DNA of 64,000 bases. Source: Alitta virens. Lineage: Eukaryota; Annelida; Polychaeta; Phyllodocida; Nereididae. Both the position numbers and the translations under genes were made by a program. The notes beneath the pieces are model-generated. The model did no database searches and was not told where the DNA came from. It worked only from the letters and a program-made list of their open reading frames with translations. Location: NCBI GenBank assembly GCA_932294295.1, contig OW028573.1:4506001-4570000 (forward strand). The letters run 5' to 3'. This document shows positions 23,150-36,800 of the stretch, one piece after another (within the stretch, counting starts at the first letter, position 1; each line of letters opens with the position of its first letter).

Positions 23150-23350
23150 ACATTATCTGACCAGCTGCAACAGGCCACAGAGTCACTAGAGACTCCATGA
23201 ACAGGCATACGTAATGTTGAGATGATAAGGTTTTGGAGTCCACACCATGTTACCCATTTACCCCATGTATGGGATCTTCCATGCTCCAGCATTGACAAAG
23301 AGTGTGATGAACTACCAATTTAGTCTGATGCAAAATAGATCCAGCTGAGA
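23150..23350 (-). mobile_element. SINE fragment, minus strand
   Basis: Read on the minus strand, the segment contains ATCAGACTAAATTGGTAGTT, related to the body of the 5505 SINE, then CATGGGGTAAATG, then CTTATCATCTCAACATTACG. The CATGGGGTAAATG block recurs near 29670 and 55305. The last block recurs as GTAATGATGAGATGATAA near 5338, 41381 and 62150, and inverted near 47185. Confidence 0.55.
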
Positions 23351-23696
23351 TGTACTTATTAATTATAGGCAAAGGGCGTTTGGGTCACTGGGTCAGTGTA
23401 TTCATGATCTGGCAAATATTGCATGTATTAAGCATGAAACATCCTCCAATACTTTACTACCTTAAAATTCCTATTTAAATTTTCAACAACTAAACAGACA
23501 TTAATGACTGATTGGAGTTTTCAATAATCCCTCGTGGATGAGGACATTGAACTGTGTTAATTATCATGAGGCTGATTAATCTCTTCTACTGATAAAAGAG
23601 CAATTACAGTCCCCGAAGAGCAGATAAGCGTTGAGATGTGATGTAAAAAATGTTATACCATGTTTTTCCAGCGAATGTTTGTTGTGTTTAGAATCA

Positions 23697-23762
23697 CATA
23701 TCATATCATATATCATATCATAATAATTATATCATATTATATCATGTCGTATCATATCATAA
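23697..23762. repeat. ATATC-type satellite tail of a LINE
   Basis: Degenerate repeats of ATATC/ATATCATATC lie directly at the 3' end of the minus-strand LINE fragment and are probably its 3' tail. Confidence 0.8.
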
Positions 23763-24800
23763 CAAATAACACATAACACAAGCTTTATTGGCACATTGAA
23801 CATAAATGTGACAGTTCTGATATATGGCAGCCTATACCTGCGGCCACTGGGTAATAAGTTGTAATTTTCATACAAGGGATGGCTTTCCTTACTGATAATT
23901 TGAGCGACTAATGATTGCATGCTTCTCTTGTAAGTAGAGTCAATGATTGCAGCTGGCACTGCCTACTTAAATGTATTTTGCAAATTGTATGTGGCTGTCG
24001 AGATCATATCGTAAGGCTTTAGTCAGGAAGCCATAGCATGCACAACATCAAATAAGTATCAATGATGGAATCATAGTGTTATAGAACAAAGCAGTTATTC
24101 CATGTTTCACATTTTGCTTGCACATTGCTCTAACACATTATAAGCATTTCATGCCTTTTTTTTAAACTTATTTCCTACATGTTCAGCAAAGCTGAGGTAC
24201 TGGTCAATCCACACACCAAGATATTAATACACAGAAATTGTATCTAGTGGTACATTGTTAATGGTGACTGGCTGATATACAGTCCTATTTCTGTGAAAGT
24301 CCCAAATTGTCTCTTTCATTTTGCTGACATTTAATTCAAGAAACGATTTTTCACACCAGGTTTTCACAACTCCATACATTCAAAATACTCAGCACAATTA
24401 TCATCTTTAATAACTGTGTCATCAGCGTACTTTATGATTGATACTGAATCAGACGTCCACTGTAGGTCGTTTGTGTAGAGTATGAATAACATTGGGGATA
24501 ATGCGCACCCCTGAGGTGCTCCGGTGTTTAATGTTAGATCTTCAGGGATTTCAAACGATTGGACCTTCTCCAACATGACATGAGGTTGTATCGGGCTAAA
24601 AGCACTGCTGTAATTGATGTAGAGAACCCGGGCTGTGTTTGAAGAACTTCTGTCGAGATGTTGTGTAATTAGCATCTTCTGTAGATCTTTTACTTGTACA
24701 TGCCAACTGTAGTGAATCCAAGACTTGTTGGGCATCAAGCGCCAAAGTGCGACTCTCTCAAGGCACTTGAAGTTTGAAGTTTCTGGGAGCAATGTAATGA
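23732..24800 (-). mobile_element. LINE reverse-transcriptase fragment (CR1/Rex1-like), internally deleted
   Basis: The 24792-24364 frame has RT motifs ARVLYINYSSAFSPI, TGAPQGCALSPMLFILYTND and KYADDT. The sequence between the first two is shortened relative to intact elements, so there is an internal deletion. Thumb-like sequence continues in another frame to about 24170 (CEKSFLELNVSKMKE). The 3' end has the characteristic LLPSGRRYRLP segment in 23959-23732. Defective copy. Confidence 0.85.
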
Positions 24801-26060
24801 ATATATAGGACTGGCTAGATGCAGAAAATCTGTGAACTGACTGGCGACCATCTAAGAACGATTAGGCATGCATTAAAACCACTTCAACAGAATTAGAATT
24901 CCTTTCTTTCGTTGTAAGTTACAACACATTTTATTAGATGTTTTCCTGCCACTGGCAAATGATCTCATTGTCAGTATTGGAGGTCAGAAAAAGGATGGCT
25001 ATAACCATTATAGGGAATGGAGAGAGAGCCCAGTATAACTGTGTTGTCATCAGCACATAAATAACAGTGAACTAAATTGGAATTAAACACTACAAGACTG
25101 AGAAACAAATTGCACACGTCAAAATGTTTGCAACAGTTTCGGCACTTCTCTGGGCAGATGCTCAGACTTGGTTGGCATTGTTTCGTTAACTATGCAGACA
25201 AAACAGAGCTAATTGTGATTGGCAACTACTTGGTACTTGTGTCACGTCTGTTGCAGCAGCCAGACTGCAGCCTACAGCAGTATAAGGATGAACTGAGCTG
25301 TCCTCAATGTTTCCTCCGCTGCAAAACAATATTGCTGGGATGGCTAGGCAGCTGGTCAACTTCATCTCACCACAGACTCCACATGTTGTTGATAATGGAG
25401 ACTGGCATGGGGGCTAAGTCCATGTGACAGGCCCAATATTAATCCAAATTCCATCTCTAGCCCACCCTAATGGCGCTATATGACACTGGTCACTTGAGCT
25501 GCATACCGCTCCACTGCAGTGCAAAGTGGGTAACTGTCCATCCAAATGCCACTGGTCTATTTGTCTAGAACATTTGCCAAAAGGTTTTGTAGTCGAATAT
25601 ATTATCTTTTGGCATTTACAATGTACATATTGTGTATGCTATATTCTCCATAATTATAGTAAAATCTTTGTTTGAAGACCATCTCACAGTTAGCACCAAG
25701 GTGACCTCGCCTTTAAGACCTGTTAAAGTTTAATGGTTGTCTAAATGGCGAAGTGACACAGGACATAGTGTAGATACTACTGATATTTATCACAGGTCGA
25801 AAATGCTTCAGTCCTTCTGCAGTGTAGTGAAGTTATATATTCTTGTATGTATGTATCTAAAGTTTCTATTGAGTCGTATTCAATCATACAAGTTGTGAAA
25901 CTTCTGCACGACTATTCAAAAATATAAAATAAAATAAAATTCAAAATTCTAAATGTCATTTGTTTTAACAATCAAAATGTCTTGGACTGCTTTGCTGATG
26001 GATGTTGATGATATTTTGTAGGCAGGATCAGTTGTTATCTGAAAATAATCATAAAATAAT
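24801..26060. other. Intergenic DNA with no gene seen
   Basis: A 116-codon frame at 25077-25427 has no recognisable motif. A segment at 25660-25740 (GAAGACCATCTCAC...) weakly resembles the short GGACCACC-type transposons at 36519 and 56834 and may be an old copy. Confidence 0.35.
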
Positions 26061-26064
26061 CAAG

Positions 26065-26136
26065 AAATACGGATGTAGCGGCAATTTACTTGATGCAGTC
26101 AAATACGGATGTAGCGGCAATTTACTTAATGCAGTC
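26065..26136. repeat. Tandem duplication, 2 x 36 bp
   Basis: 26065-26100 and 26101-26136 are identical except for one G/A difference. They sit at the 3' end of the minus-strand LINE fragment. Confidence 0.95.
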
Positions 26137-27075
26137 AATGTCACATGTGAGCAGCCACTTATTCACAGCTGATTTGAAAGTGTTGAGCAATTGACTATGT
26201 TTTATTGATACTGGAATACTATTCCATAGTTTAGCCCCATAGTATCTAATACTGTTTTTGCCAAATCGCACTGTACTTTATTGTGGCACAGTAAATTTCT
26301 CATTGTCTCTCACGTCATATCGTGATTCTTGTATGCAAAAAAATTCACTTAAATAACTTGGTGCAATGCCCTTTCTAGCTTTGTACATTAGCATTGCTGT
26401 GTTTTTGACACATTCCCTATACACATTGAGTTGTTTTTCTTGATGACAAATGTCTTCATAGCTTTCATGACACTTGTTTGTAGCGAATCGGATTGCCCTT
26501 TTATTAGTTCTCTCAAGTTTTTCTACATTGGTTTTGTTAGTGAGCATCCATACAACCGAGCAGTGATTAGAATTACTATTAATGTAACTGTTGTATATTG
26601 TCATCTTGCTATCTTTGTCAAGATTATGCTTTATTCGTTTAAGTGCATTTATTTGTTTCCCTGCTTGGCTGCATATTTCATCAATGTGTATATTAAACTT
26701 AAGATTCTTATCGAGTTCCACACCTAGTATGTGTATTGAGTCAGAGCTTGTGACGTCTATGTTATTCACTGTTAATTTATTTTCATATCCCAAATCTTTG
26801 TTTCTTGATAGAAACATAAGTTGAAACTTATTTGCATTGGCTTTCATACTATTCATGTCAAACCATTTCATGGCATGTACACAGTCTGCTCTTAGTTTAT
26901 CTTTTAATGTATCTAAGTCTGAGTCTGCACAACAGAGTGTGTTATCATCGGCATAATTGTAAATAATTTTGCTGTTGAAATTGAAGGACAGAAAATCATT
27001 AATAAAAGTGTTAAATAAAAAGGCCCTAAGATGGAACCCTGTGGCACTCCTTTGATGTTATAAATCCAATCAGAA
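26065..27075 (-). mobile_element. 5'-truncated LINE (CR1-like) reverse-transcriptase fragment
   Basis: Near 27066 the minus strand reads GVPQGSILGP, then a one-base shift in a T run, then YADDNTLC near 26955, then the 26871-26278 frame with the thumb and C-terminal region (HILGVELDKNLKFNIHI, NKRAIRFATNK). After the stop at 26278 the same frame continues with conserved tail sequence (SIRYYGAKLWNSIP) to about 26140. It lacks the endonuclease and the 5' part of RT. Confidence 0.85.
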
Positions 27076-27896
27076 TGTGGTATTTACAAGACATGTAAAG
27101 GTCGCGCAGGTAGCATTCAGAAGCAACCCACTCCCATTGAAGCGTCATATGAGCAAGCAAAGCACATTAGTGTGGTCTGCAACTGAGTTGTCCAATATTG
27201 TAGATGGAAGTGGATTAAGGCAGTCAGTTGTGTTTTCTAGGTGGTATTAGGGCAGTTGCCGCAGTTGATCGATTGTCTCTTAATGTGCACCTGGACTAGG
27301 GTGCTAGAACTGCTTTGAGGCCTGCAATGAACGATGGGACGGTCAGGCCAACCCGCTGCAGGCGCTAGGTGGCGCTTAGGTCACATCTTACTCCGTCATG
27401 ACGTTTCCTCATCAGTCTGGCGGGCGCTCTTGGGCGTGAGAACGCAACGTCGCTGGGTAGAAACGGCCGTCACTGTGTCTGAGCACTGCTTTCCATTAGG
27501 ACGTTTTTGTCACTAGAACTAGAGGGGACTGGATTTGCTGTCTCTTGTTTTCACACCTCGCCACAGAAGCCCTACTCCACAATGTGAAGGAGTCCAACCA
27601 GGAGTAGGCCTAGACCTCGTTCTGTTAACTTGAAAAGGAAACAGCACCAAACTGCATAACACTGCATAACAATGGGAGTAGACACCACAGCATTTAGTGA
27701 CAGTGATATTTGCACGTGACGCTGTCATTTGCATTAATACAGAAGGACATGACATTTTTACCATTTTCACATTACGCCAAGCCACTTATTTGGCTTCAAT
27801 ATTGTAGGCGAGCTGCCAGTGGTCACTAATAACGGAAGCAGATAATCCCACAGCGTTTTGCGTTGCTCTGCCTGGATGTACTTCAAATGCAGAGAG
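27076..27896 (+). promoter_or_regulatory. Upstream region of the SLC22-type gene
   Basis: The stretch 27330-27500 is clearly more GC- and CpG-rich than its surroundings and lies about 400-560 bp before the transporter ATG. It may be the promoter or a 5' UTR exon; I see no TATA box or unambiguous start. A TAGGCCTA lies at 27605. Confidence 0.3.
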
Positions 27897-30800
27897 ATGG
27901 ATGAGACATTCGCTAAACTCGGAGATTTCGGGCGCTACCAACGCATGGCATTCACCCTGCTTTGTCTGGTGGGCCTCCCTATAGGATTCCACGAGTACAG
28001 CCTGGTATTCTGGAGCGCCACTTCAGACCAACAATGTTGTCAAGCGCCATCTACGGGCAGAATTTCAAGGAATGCCACCAACACTAGCCAGGTTGCTTCC
28101 TCAGCAGTGAACCCCTGGGAACGCCGTCCACAGACACTTCCCCCTTGCCCCCCTCCAAATGACCTTGTCACCAGAAGGTCAGTGGGCGTTGCTATGGATA
28201 CTAACAACGCTTCCGACATGACTGCTACTTCCGCTCCCATAATGCCCTGCATCAGATTGTGCCATGACGTCACGGGCTCCAGCGAGACCATCGTCAGTCA
28301 GGTAGTCTCTATTTCCTGTTGGTTTTCAGCGCCACTCGATCTGAGCGGGTCCTGTAAACACCCCTGGGGGCAAAACCCTTGGATAAGTCTGAAAGGAAAT
28401 TGCCTTTTTAATGTTAGCAATATTAATCTGTGCCATGGCCTCTGCTTTGGCCCCCACACCATCTTTTTATGACCCTTTTCTGTGGTTTTCCTTATCTGAC
28501 TACGATGTCAGTGTCTTTTTCCTTGGTCTCCATTCTTTGATTGATGTCAATGCAAACACCTCCTTCTAGCTGGTCTCTAATTGACCTGTGTTGGACGCCA
28601 TCGCCAGGTCTTTCTCTCTTTATCTCAGATTTTTCACAATCTCTCATCAGATCGTTATTTCTCCGCGATGTGAAGCCATCTTGGTTATCTCAAGATCTTT
28701 GAGAACTGTGTCAGATAGCCATGTTGTGTGCCAGATAATCATCTTTGGTTATCTGGTCTGCCAATGTGTGGCTAAGTGTGGCCGGGTGACCTTGGGCGAC
28801 GTAAATCCTACTGTATGGTGTTAGCCAGGGAGCTATTTTTTTTCTCTCTCTAGAGTGCATGCATTCATACAAGCAACCTGGCTCTGTTACACAGTGAATG
28901 TCCATCGCCAACAAACGTTGTTTAGCCTTTTCTATCTCTAACCTGTCTATCAACATGGAAATTCATTAGGCAACCAGATTGAATCAATCAATCTCCTTGC
29001 AAAGACACCATCAGAAATAGAAGAAGCCATTTAGATTTGTGATTAATTATTTCCAGCGGCTTCTCTCCAAGCTTTCCTAATGGCTTAAATACTTAGCCTG
29101 ATTTTTTGTGTTATCTTTGATGTTGTCTAGACATTCAGATTGAAGCCTGGTGAATGAAGCATCCATCTGTTTGGCTCCTTGGCTGCAGCTGAAGTTGCTG
29201 CAGAATCTGATTGGTGATAACTTGGAAACTTGTATAATTCGTTTGATGGATACAGTGGTTGTGTGATGTGGCAGGCTTTCTGTTGCAATGATTTGCAGTG
29301 TGAGGTTTCATTTGGTCAGCTGTTTTGTAGGATAGTCCTATATATACATGTAGTTTGGTATGAGAACATACTCATATAGCTGTGAGTTCTCTGCAGTTCG
29401 TCAATATCAATATTTATGTACAATATCTCAATATCTTCATTATAAGTGCCTGTCTTCCTGTTCTTGTTTTAATAACATTATATTGAATAAGAACAATATT
29501 ATTGCAGACACAAGTTACAATGCATTATGGAATACTTTAGTCATAATGTTACGATGTTCTACTGAACAATAACTGTATACTTTTCTGATGTGCATACAAG
29601 ATGGATTTATAAAATTAAGGTTAAAACGAAAATACATTTAGTATGCTGAGGCAAGTAAAATATACCACCCATGGGGTAAATGTTTAACATGGCTGGACTA
29701 TTCTCTCACCTCATCAATCAACCCTCGATTGCGTCAATAATTTGCATTAGAGGGCTGCACTTTCCATATCTATCTATCTATCTGTACATCTGTCTATCTC
29801 TCTATCTATCCATCGATTTATCCATCGATCTATCTATCTGTCTTGTCTGCATACATAAATTGGGGTAAAAATGATTTCCTAATTTAACTATGAACGTATA
29901 GCAGTCAATTGGACTGTTCTGCTCTCTATCTGTTTTGTCATAAAAACACATTTAATACAATTATGATACAAAATGTATCTGGTGTGCGAAAACTTATTGT
30001 GAGCAGTTATATAGCACCTAGAATGATACAGAGTGGAGTCTACTCTTGTCTCCATGGTATTACTGGGAATGTTACAAGAAGACTGTGAGGTGTTTGCCAA
30101 AACCTGGTTCACGTATGGAGCTACATGACCTTTGTATAAATTGCAAACCTTTATAACACTTTCACGTGACAAGTAGTGCTGCAAACACACCTTTATGGCA
30201 ACATAATATCTCATTACCAGTGCTCCAGCTCAGATGAAGTAGTCTAAATGGATTATTTATGGAGGCATTTTTGCATGTGTGCTATATTTGTCCTGATATC
30301 ATGGTAACAACGCTGGCCAGTATAATCCGACATTGCCCAAGAAAGCATTTGGAAGCCACAGTAATTGGTCATTGTTTTAGTCTTATAATATACATCCCTT
30401 ACCAGTGCTTCCTAATTATCTTGCATGTCACACAAGAGTTAATTAATTCCTGGCGGAATCTCGATTTAACGGGACACCAAATTCTAACGAAGGAAGCCCA
30501 CTTAATCCTAGATGCCTTGTGACATGCTTAACGGTAAACCTTGGGGTTCATTCGTGGCAAATTTTCTGGAGTCAATTGAATCTTTGAAAGAATGAAGTCT
30601 TTGTTATTTCAACGTTTGACCTTTTCCAACATCGTTTTCATGGATATGTATTAATACTTTGAATTTCATTATTTTCCCAGTTCCATTGTCAGTTTACAAT
30701 GGATCATTGGCTGAAAATAATTAGGTTTATTCAGCATTCTTGGGCGTCTAAAATGTCATGTGATGATGTCACCCCATATGCCTTCTTGCTTATATATATA

Positions 30801-33800
30801 TATAACAAAGACAATATGTATTAGAGCACATCAGTATAATAAGTATTTCTATTTACAGTCAGAGTGTAGGTGTAATTGATTAGCTCGGATGAGGCTTCTA
30901 GAGCTTCTAGGTCTCATCAGACTCTACATACACTGTGCTGAGAGCTTGGGAAGGGGGAAAAATATAAAGAATTAGACAAGTAAAGAAACCTCAACCCATA
31001 CAAAAGACAACTGAGAAGTGAATTTTTTCTGCAACTTCCCACCCTGGCTCCAAAGACTCCTCCACTTGTGGATGACACTTTACAAAAAGCTTTTCTGATT
31101 GCAGTGGACCTTGGTGTGCCAGGATCAATGGAAGGTCACTTTGGTCCAAGTGGCATTTGCCCTTGGCCAGGCCCTTGGTGCTTGCTTCATTGGTATCTTG
31201 GCTGACAGGTGCGTGTTCTCCTATGCTCATATCCAAGCAAACACAATGCCATTAATCCTCTGCATTACAGCTTGGCCATAAAAAAATCATTTCCTGAAAG
31301 CTACCAAAATAAAGACAGTATAAATGCGATGTTATTTTTGGCTGGGTATTTGTGTGTGGCCCAGTTCAAACACTCCTCGCATTTTTTTTATCCTTTTACC
31401 TTGTTTTTATGCTTTGTTTTCTCTTTTCCATCAGACATGGCAGACGACCTTGCCTGCTTGTTTGCACCGCCATGCAGATCACCCTGACATTTCTCAGCAT
31501 TCTCACACCGGAAGTATACTCTTTTGCTACAGTGCGCATGCTCGTCGGCATCGCAGTATCCGGCCTCTTCATCCTCTCGTTTGTTTTAGGTGAGTGCCTA
31601 GCAACCAGATGTTGTTCCAGACGAAAGTTTCTAAATTTAACAATCGCTCGTAAATGGCAATATTCCATATAAATAACAATGTAATCCTAGCTGGACAGAC
31701 TGACTCATTGTTTTAACTGCTTGTAAATTGATGGCAATGATTAAGTCAAGTGTAGCCCACTTAAAATCACCTGACTATTAAGACCCCATCAGAATTAAGG
31801 TCAGTAAATTTGCACCAACATTTTACCAGTATAAGCAATTTATGGTCAATTTCTGAGCATCCAAGTCTGTCAGTGATTGGGAAACTGACCGGGCCAAAAT
31901 GGGTAATTCAACAAAATATAGTTGTGGTAGGTCAGTCAATAATGCAACAATGAATTTTATTGTCCAACAAATTAAACAGGCAGTAAAGATTCGTCATTAA
32001 ACGCATATATCACTAAATGTTCTAAACAATTCATGGGCAATATGGGGCCAACCAAGATTTGGTTTAATGCAAGAAATTTTTGGTGTTCAGAATTTCAAAA
32101 GAAACCCAGATAAATAATGCAACTTTATTACGCGTGTTATTTCTTGAGGGACCTTAGAGCAATACGACTAGAATATTCAATATGAGGGTCTAAATGCAGT
32201 GAAGCCAAAGAAACTATCTCATCTTAGCCAAGATAAGATCAGTCCCGAAATGGCTTGAAGGTTAGCATGCATGATACAAACTGAGTGAAGACAATTTACA
32301 GCGCTGTTTAAGTCTGGCTCAATCCAGCCTGTGGATATGGTTACTCCTGTATGTCAAACGTTTTATTTCGAGTAAAAGTCGCATGTGATGAACTAGAAAA
32401 TTACCAAGGAAAGACGTCACAAATGACCTTTCAAAGTAGCAATATACATTATGTACGGCTAAATGGGAAGAAAACAATCTAGTTAGTGTAAAATCAGAAT
32501 AATTGTAGGCAAAGAAAGCTAACCTACTACTACTACTACTACTAGTAAAAAAAAGAAGGAAAAGTTACTATAATACCTAATTAAAATCACGTTTGGTGCA
32601 AAAAATACATTTTGGCCCAAATTAGTGATGATGAGATATTCTTCATGATTAGGTGGCCGTAAAGAGCAAGGAGCATGAGATCTGACCACAAACAGAAAAT
32701 AGTTCATTTCATTTTGTTTGCGATTGGTGATCAACATCTCCGTCTGTCAGCAATTTGAGTAATGCTGCAAAAATGCCAGAGGCATCCACGATTGCAAATG
32801 ATTTCTCCTCCCTCCCACTAGTATTTCGTGAGTTGCAGACAGCGTTAAACGCAACTGGCGTGACACCCAGATTTGATGCATATTGACAGCGCTAATTAGC
32901 CAAAAGTCATTTTCCTAATTGCGAGGCTTGGATTAGTTTCAGAGATGTTTAACGGCAGCTGGCGTGCCCTGTCCTGCATGGTGTTATTAGCCACTTCCTG
33001 TGTGGCTGCCGACATCCTGGCCTGTGTTGCTTCTATCGTCCACCATCGTCACTACCTGTCCTTGGCCTTGGCCCTCCTCACACTTCCGCTTCTGCTCTAC
33101 TTCCGGTAAGAAAGTGGTTTTTTTTAGCGTGTCTTTAAACTAGTGGTATATATCTACATCTGAACGTGTATTTTGGTCTTCTAAACCAACATTATCTTGT
33201 CATATTTGTGATATTAAAATAAACCTAGAAATTTGTGCAAAAACAAAACAAACAAAAAACGATGGGAGATGTATCATGATAGACGAATTCTAATACTTTG
33301 CAAGAATTAGTTATAATTACATCTGTCAACACTGGCTATTTTCAAATATGCACCAAATGTAAAAGATTTGTGCCTGTTACCTTCAAGTACTGAAGGATAC
33401 AGATTTATAAATCTGCAGTAAACTCAGTATTTGTGGAGTCTTCTCATGGTGAACACCACGTGTCTTAAAACCTTTGTCATTCTGGTTTATGCTGCCATTA
33501 ACCAACTCATGGATATGATGAATGTACTAATTACATACATGACAGCCATTGTGTATTATTATGCCATGAAACAAGCAATAACAGGCACTCGACATAAAGC
33601 ATGGATACATGCGTAAGTTCATCAGGAAGGCAAGTTTACTGGCTCCCTGAGCGTCACACATAGAGGCTGTTGCCGAGGGCAATGCTTTAACAGGCTCCTT
33701 GCAGCACCCCTAAAATCCCCTTTATTACTGTCTTAAATCACAGAGGGCGTGGATAGCAGCACATAAAGACAGTGCTCTCCCTGCCTAATGAAACAAAGAT

Positions 33801-36800
33801 GAAATATAATATACAGCGAAAAAAGGCCGGTGAATATAGTGGCATTCCTCGTGGCCCTTAAAAAACCCAAAGTACAATATTTATTCTTTGTGCCTAACTA
33901 CTGAGAGTGCTACATGGGTCAAAAACCCATCACTGCAAGAAAGACGAAGATGAGGAGTAACTTCACATCCCATTTTAGCTATGAGTAACAAGTAATTTCT
34001 ACATTGGAAGATGTCCATCACAACTTAGGAAAGTGCCTTATCAGATTATCATGAAGTCCTTAGAGTGTTACTTGAGCCACAAACTCATCATTGCAATACA
34101 GACGACGATGATGATGATGATAATGATGATAATGATGATGATAAGCAGTTGAACGCCCCATTATAGCTCTAAGAATAAGTTTCTCCACATTAGTAAAATG
34201 TCAGCCACAACCTTGGAAGGTCAGTTGGGCCCATATTATATTGTGACAGATGTGATGGAATGGCACTCAGACCTCTGTTATCCCAGAAGCATAAAAAACT
34301 ACTAGAGCTAGGTCAACATCTTTAGCTGGGACTATATCAACCTGGGTATTTTCCACATGTCTAGTCCACACATCTGAGTAAAAAGCCTTGGCTTAGTGTC
34401 GATATATATTTTTTACAGATTTATCCAAGAGTCTGTAAGATGGGCAGTAGCAGCAACACAACCAGACCTAGCTAGAAACCTTATAAATAACATCGCCTAC
34501 ATCAATAACATGGACTTGGAGGATATTACATTGCCTGACATACAGGTAGGTGCCCTACATCAGCCAAACAACCCTTGTCAAGCAAGGGTGTGATGAGGGA
34601 TGTGGATTACACCTTGTAAATGAAGGACACAGAATTCGTGACTAGAAAACAGGATAAACATATTTTACCTTTTCTCGTTTGTATGTAGCTCTGAAATTCT
34701 GAAATAATATTATGAAGATGCCTATTTGATTTTCAGTCAAAGAAGTCACCCAGTTGTCCGTGGAAACACATTTCAAATTCAAGACGAGTCAAATTTAAGA
34801 TCATAGCGTTATTGTACTCCGGGTGAGTATTACTGAGTAAACATTCTCATAATATTACTTTTGATACTAATTGGGCAACTATTGTATGTTTGTATAAATT
34901 AGGAAAACTTAATATGTTCATCAGACCTTTAAACAAGAATGTTCTTTTTCAAAAAAAGAATAGATGCCTGGTGTTGTGTGTAGAATGCCAGCAGCACTAG
35001 GCCTACAATGTAAACACTTTACTTAACGTGCACCTTCACAGTTTTGGGAGTACAGCACACCATTAGAACCGCGATACTTACAAACCAAATTTGGTGAAGA
35101 TCTGACCAGTAGAAGCCGAGAAAAGTTTGAGTATATACCTCGCAAAATACCCCTCCCTACCTACGCTGCTGCGCATAGGACGATTTGTACGACGTAAAAA
35201 AAAAGGGCTTGAATTTGTACTATAACCAAACTTTTCTCGGCTTCTACTGGTCGGATCTTCATCAAATTTGGTTTGTAAGTTGCGCGTTTGTATTACAGTT
35301 CTAATGGTGTGCTGTACCCCCAAAAGTTTTTGCAGAGTTTCCTATTATGTGAAACCGCGCAATCCCCCTCCCTGCCTACGCTGCTGCTGCGTTGACCCAT
35401 ATATTTTCAAGCCTCAGAGCGTTCGTTCGCATATACCTGGTCTGTCATACAACATAGTATGATAGTTCTATACTTGATAAAGGCCCAGTCTGACTACATA
35501 GCTGTTTCTAGAAGCTATAACTAAGACACTCTACAGTTATCAATTATATATTAAATTATTGTACTAGGGAATAGCAAACATTGTTTGACTGTTTGTGCCA
35601 ATAGGTTGTGTCTGCTCAGTGGGGTATTTGGTAATGTCCAACCAGTATTTGTGCTTATGTATGATTTCTGTTGTAGCTATGGCTAGTTTCAACTGGTAGC
35701 TTCGGGTCGTTCTTGGTAGCTTTAGAAGAATATTCTTTGTGAGTAGGCCTAGGCGTATAAAACTTTAGAAGTATGCTAGTTGCATTCTTAGCTAGAGTTT
35801 ATAACTACAATTAGGCATCTAATGATGCGGGTACCTAATCAGCAAGATAATTAGTTGTGAACTCCTACTTTGCTGGATGTCAATAGTATTAGACGCCATT
35901 ATATCCATGTCTCTACTGACACAGCTGTTTTGACAGATCAGACGAGGTGGGTGCGCAGCAACGTCTTGAGTTTCCTTATTTGGGCATGACATTAACGTCA
36001 TTTTTCTCGTGGTATGAAATGCAAACCGTATCACCCGATATATCAAGTGATAAAGCTGCAATTGGGGAATAAAAGAGTTGGTCCAGAACAGGGGAGGGGT
36101 TAGTAATGCGTCTTAATAATTGCATAAGTATGGTGCCTCCGCAAATAGGCCTATATTTGCTTTCTGAGCCTCAGGCCAACTGCAATACGCTCCAATTAAC
36201 TTCATTTGTCATGCCTTGTAAATTATCCCATTTAACATGCTTTTGGTGGCCCGTTTCATTTCCGGGATGTCATTTACAGCCCCTTTCACCTAGCCCAAGG
36301 GTATTTGCACACAGTGGAAGCTGATAAGACGAAATGCTTGAGACTCATGTCAAGCTCTTGCCAGATTCACATGCAAACAACAAGGCCGACAATTCCGTGT
36401 CTCAGCGGCTCATACACAACTCATGTCGACCACCGCACCTAGAACTTTGAACCTGATGGCTGGAATTTGGTTCACCGGTTGAAGAAATAACATTTTACAT
36501 CAAAAAAGCGAATAACATACATAGCACCTCGCCAATAAGACCACCCTTGATCTGAGCGGCTAGTTAAGATGCATGGAAAGAAGACAGTTTGGTACAAAAA
36601 TGGGTGGCCTTAGTTATGAGGTGCTCTGAATGGTGAGGTGGCCTTAAAGGGGAACTAACACCTTCAACACTTTACCTCTCAGATATTAGCTTGGGTCCAT
36701 TGAAACACATCCACGCTATACATAACTTGTATATATGCACTGGTAATGAAATATACTGCATTTTTTAGCTCCGTTTTGTGAACTACGGAGGCCGCCATTT

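Noticed and set aside
23697..23762. Possible CRISPR-like or regulatory array of ATATC repeats
   Set aside because: The units are short and unspaced, and it joins a LINE 3' end, so it is a retrotransposon tail.
25077..25427. 116-codon plus-strand frame
   Set aside because: It has no motif, no splice context and no family resemblance.
31352..31672. Long alternative frames around SLC22 exon 3
   Set aside because: They run through the acceptor at 31434; only 31435-31589 fits the family and the splice phases.
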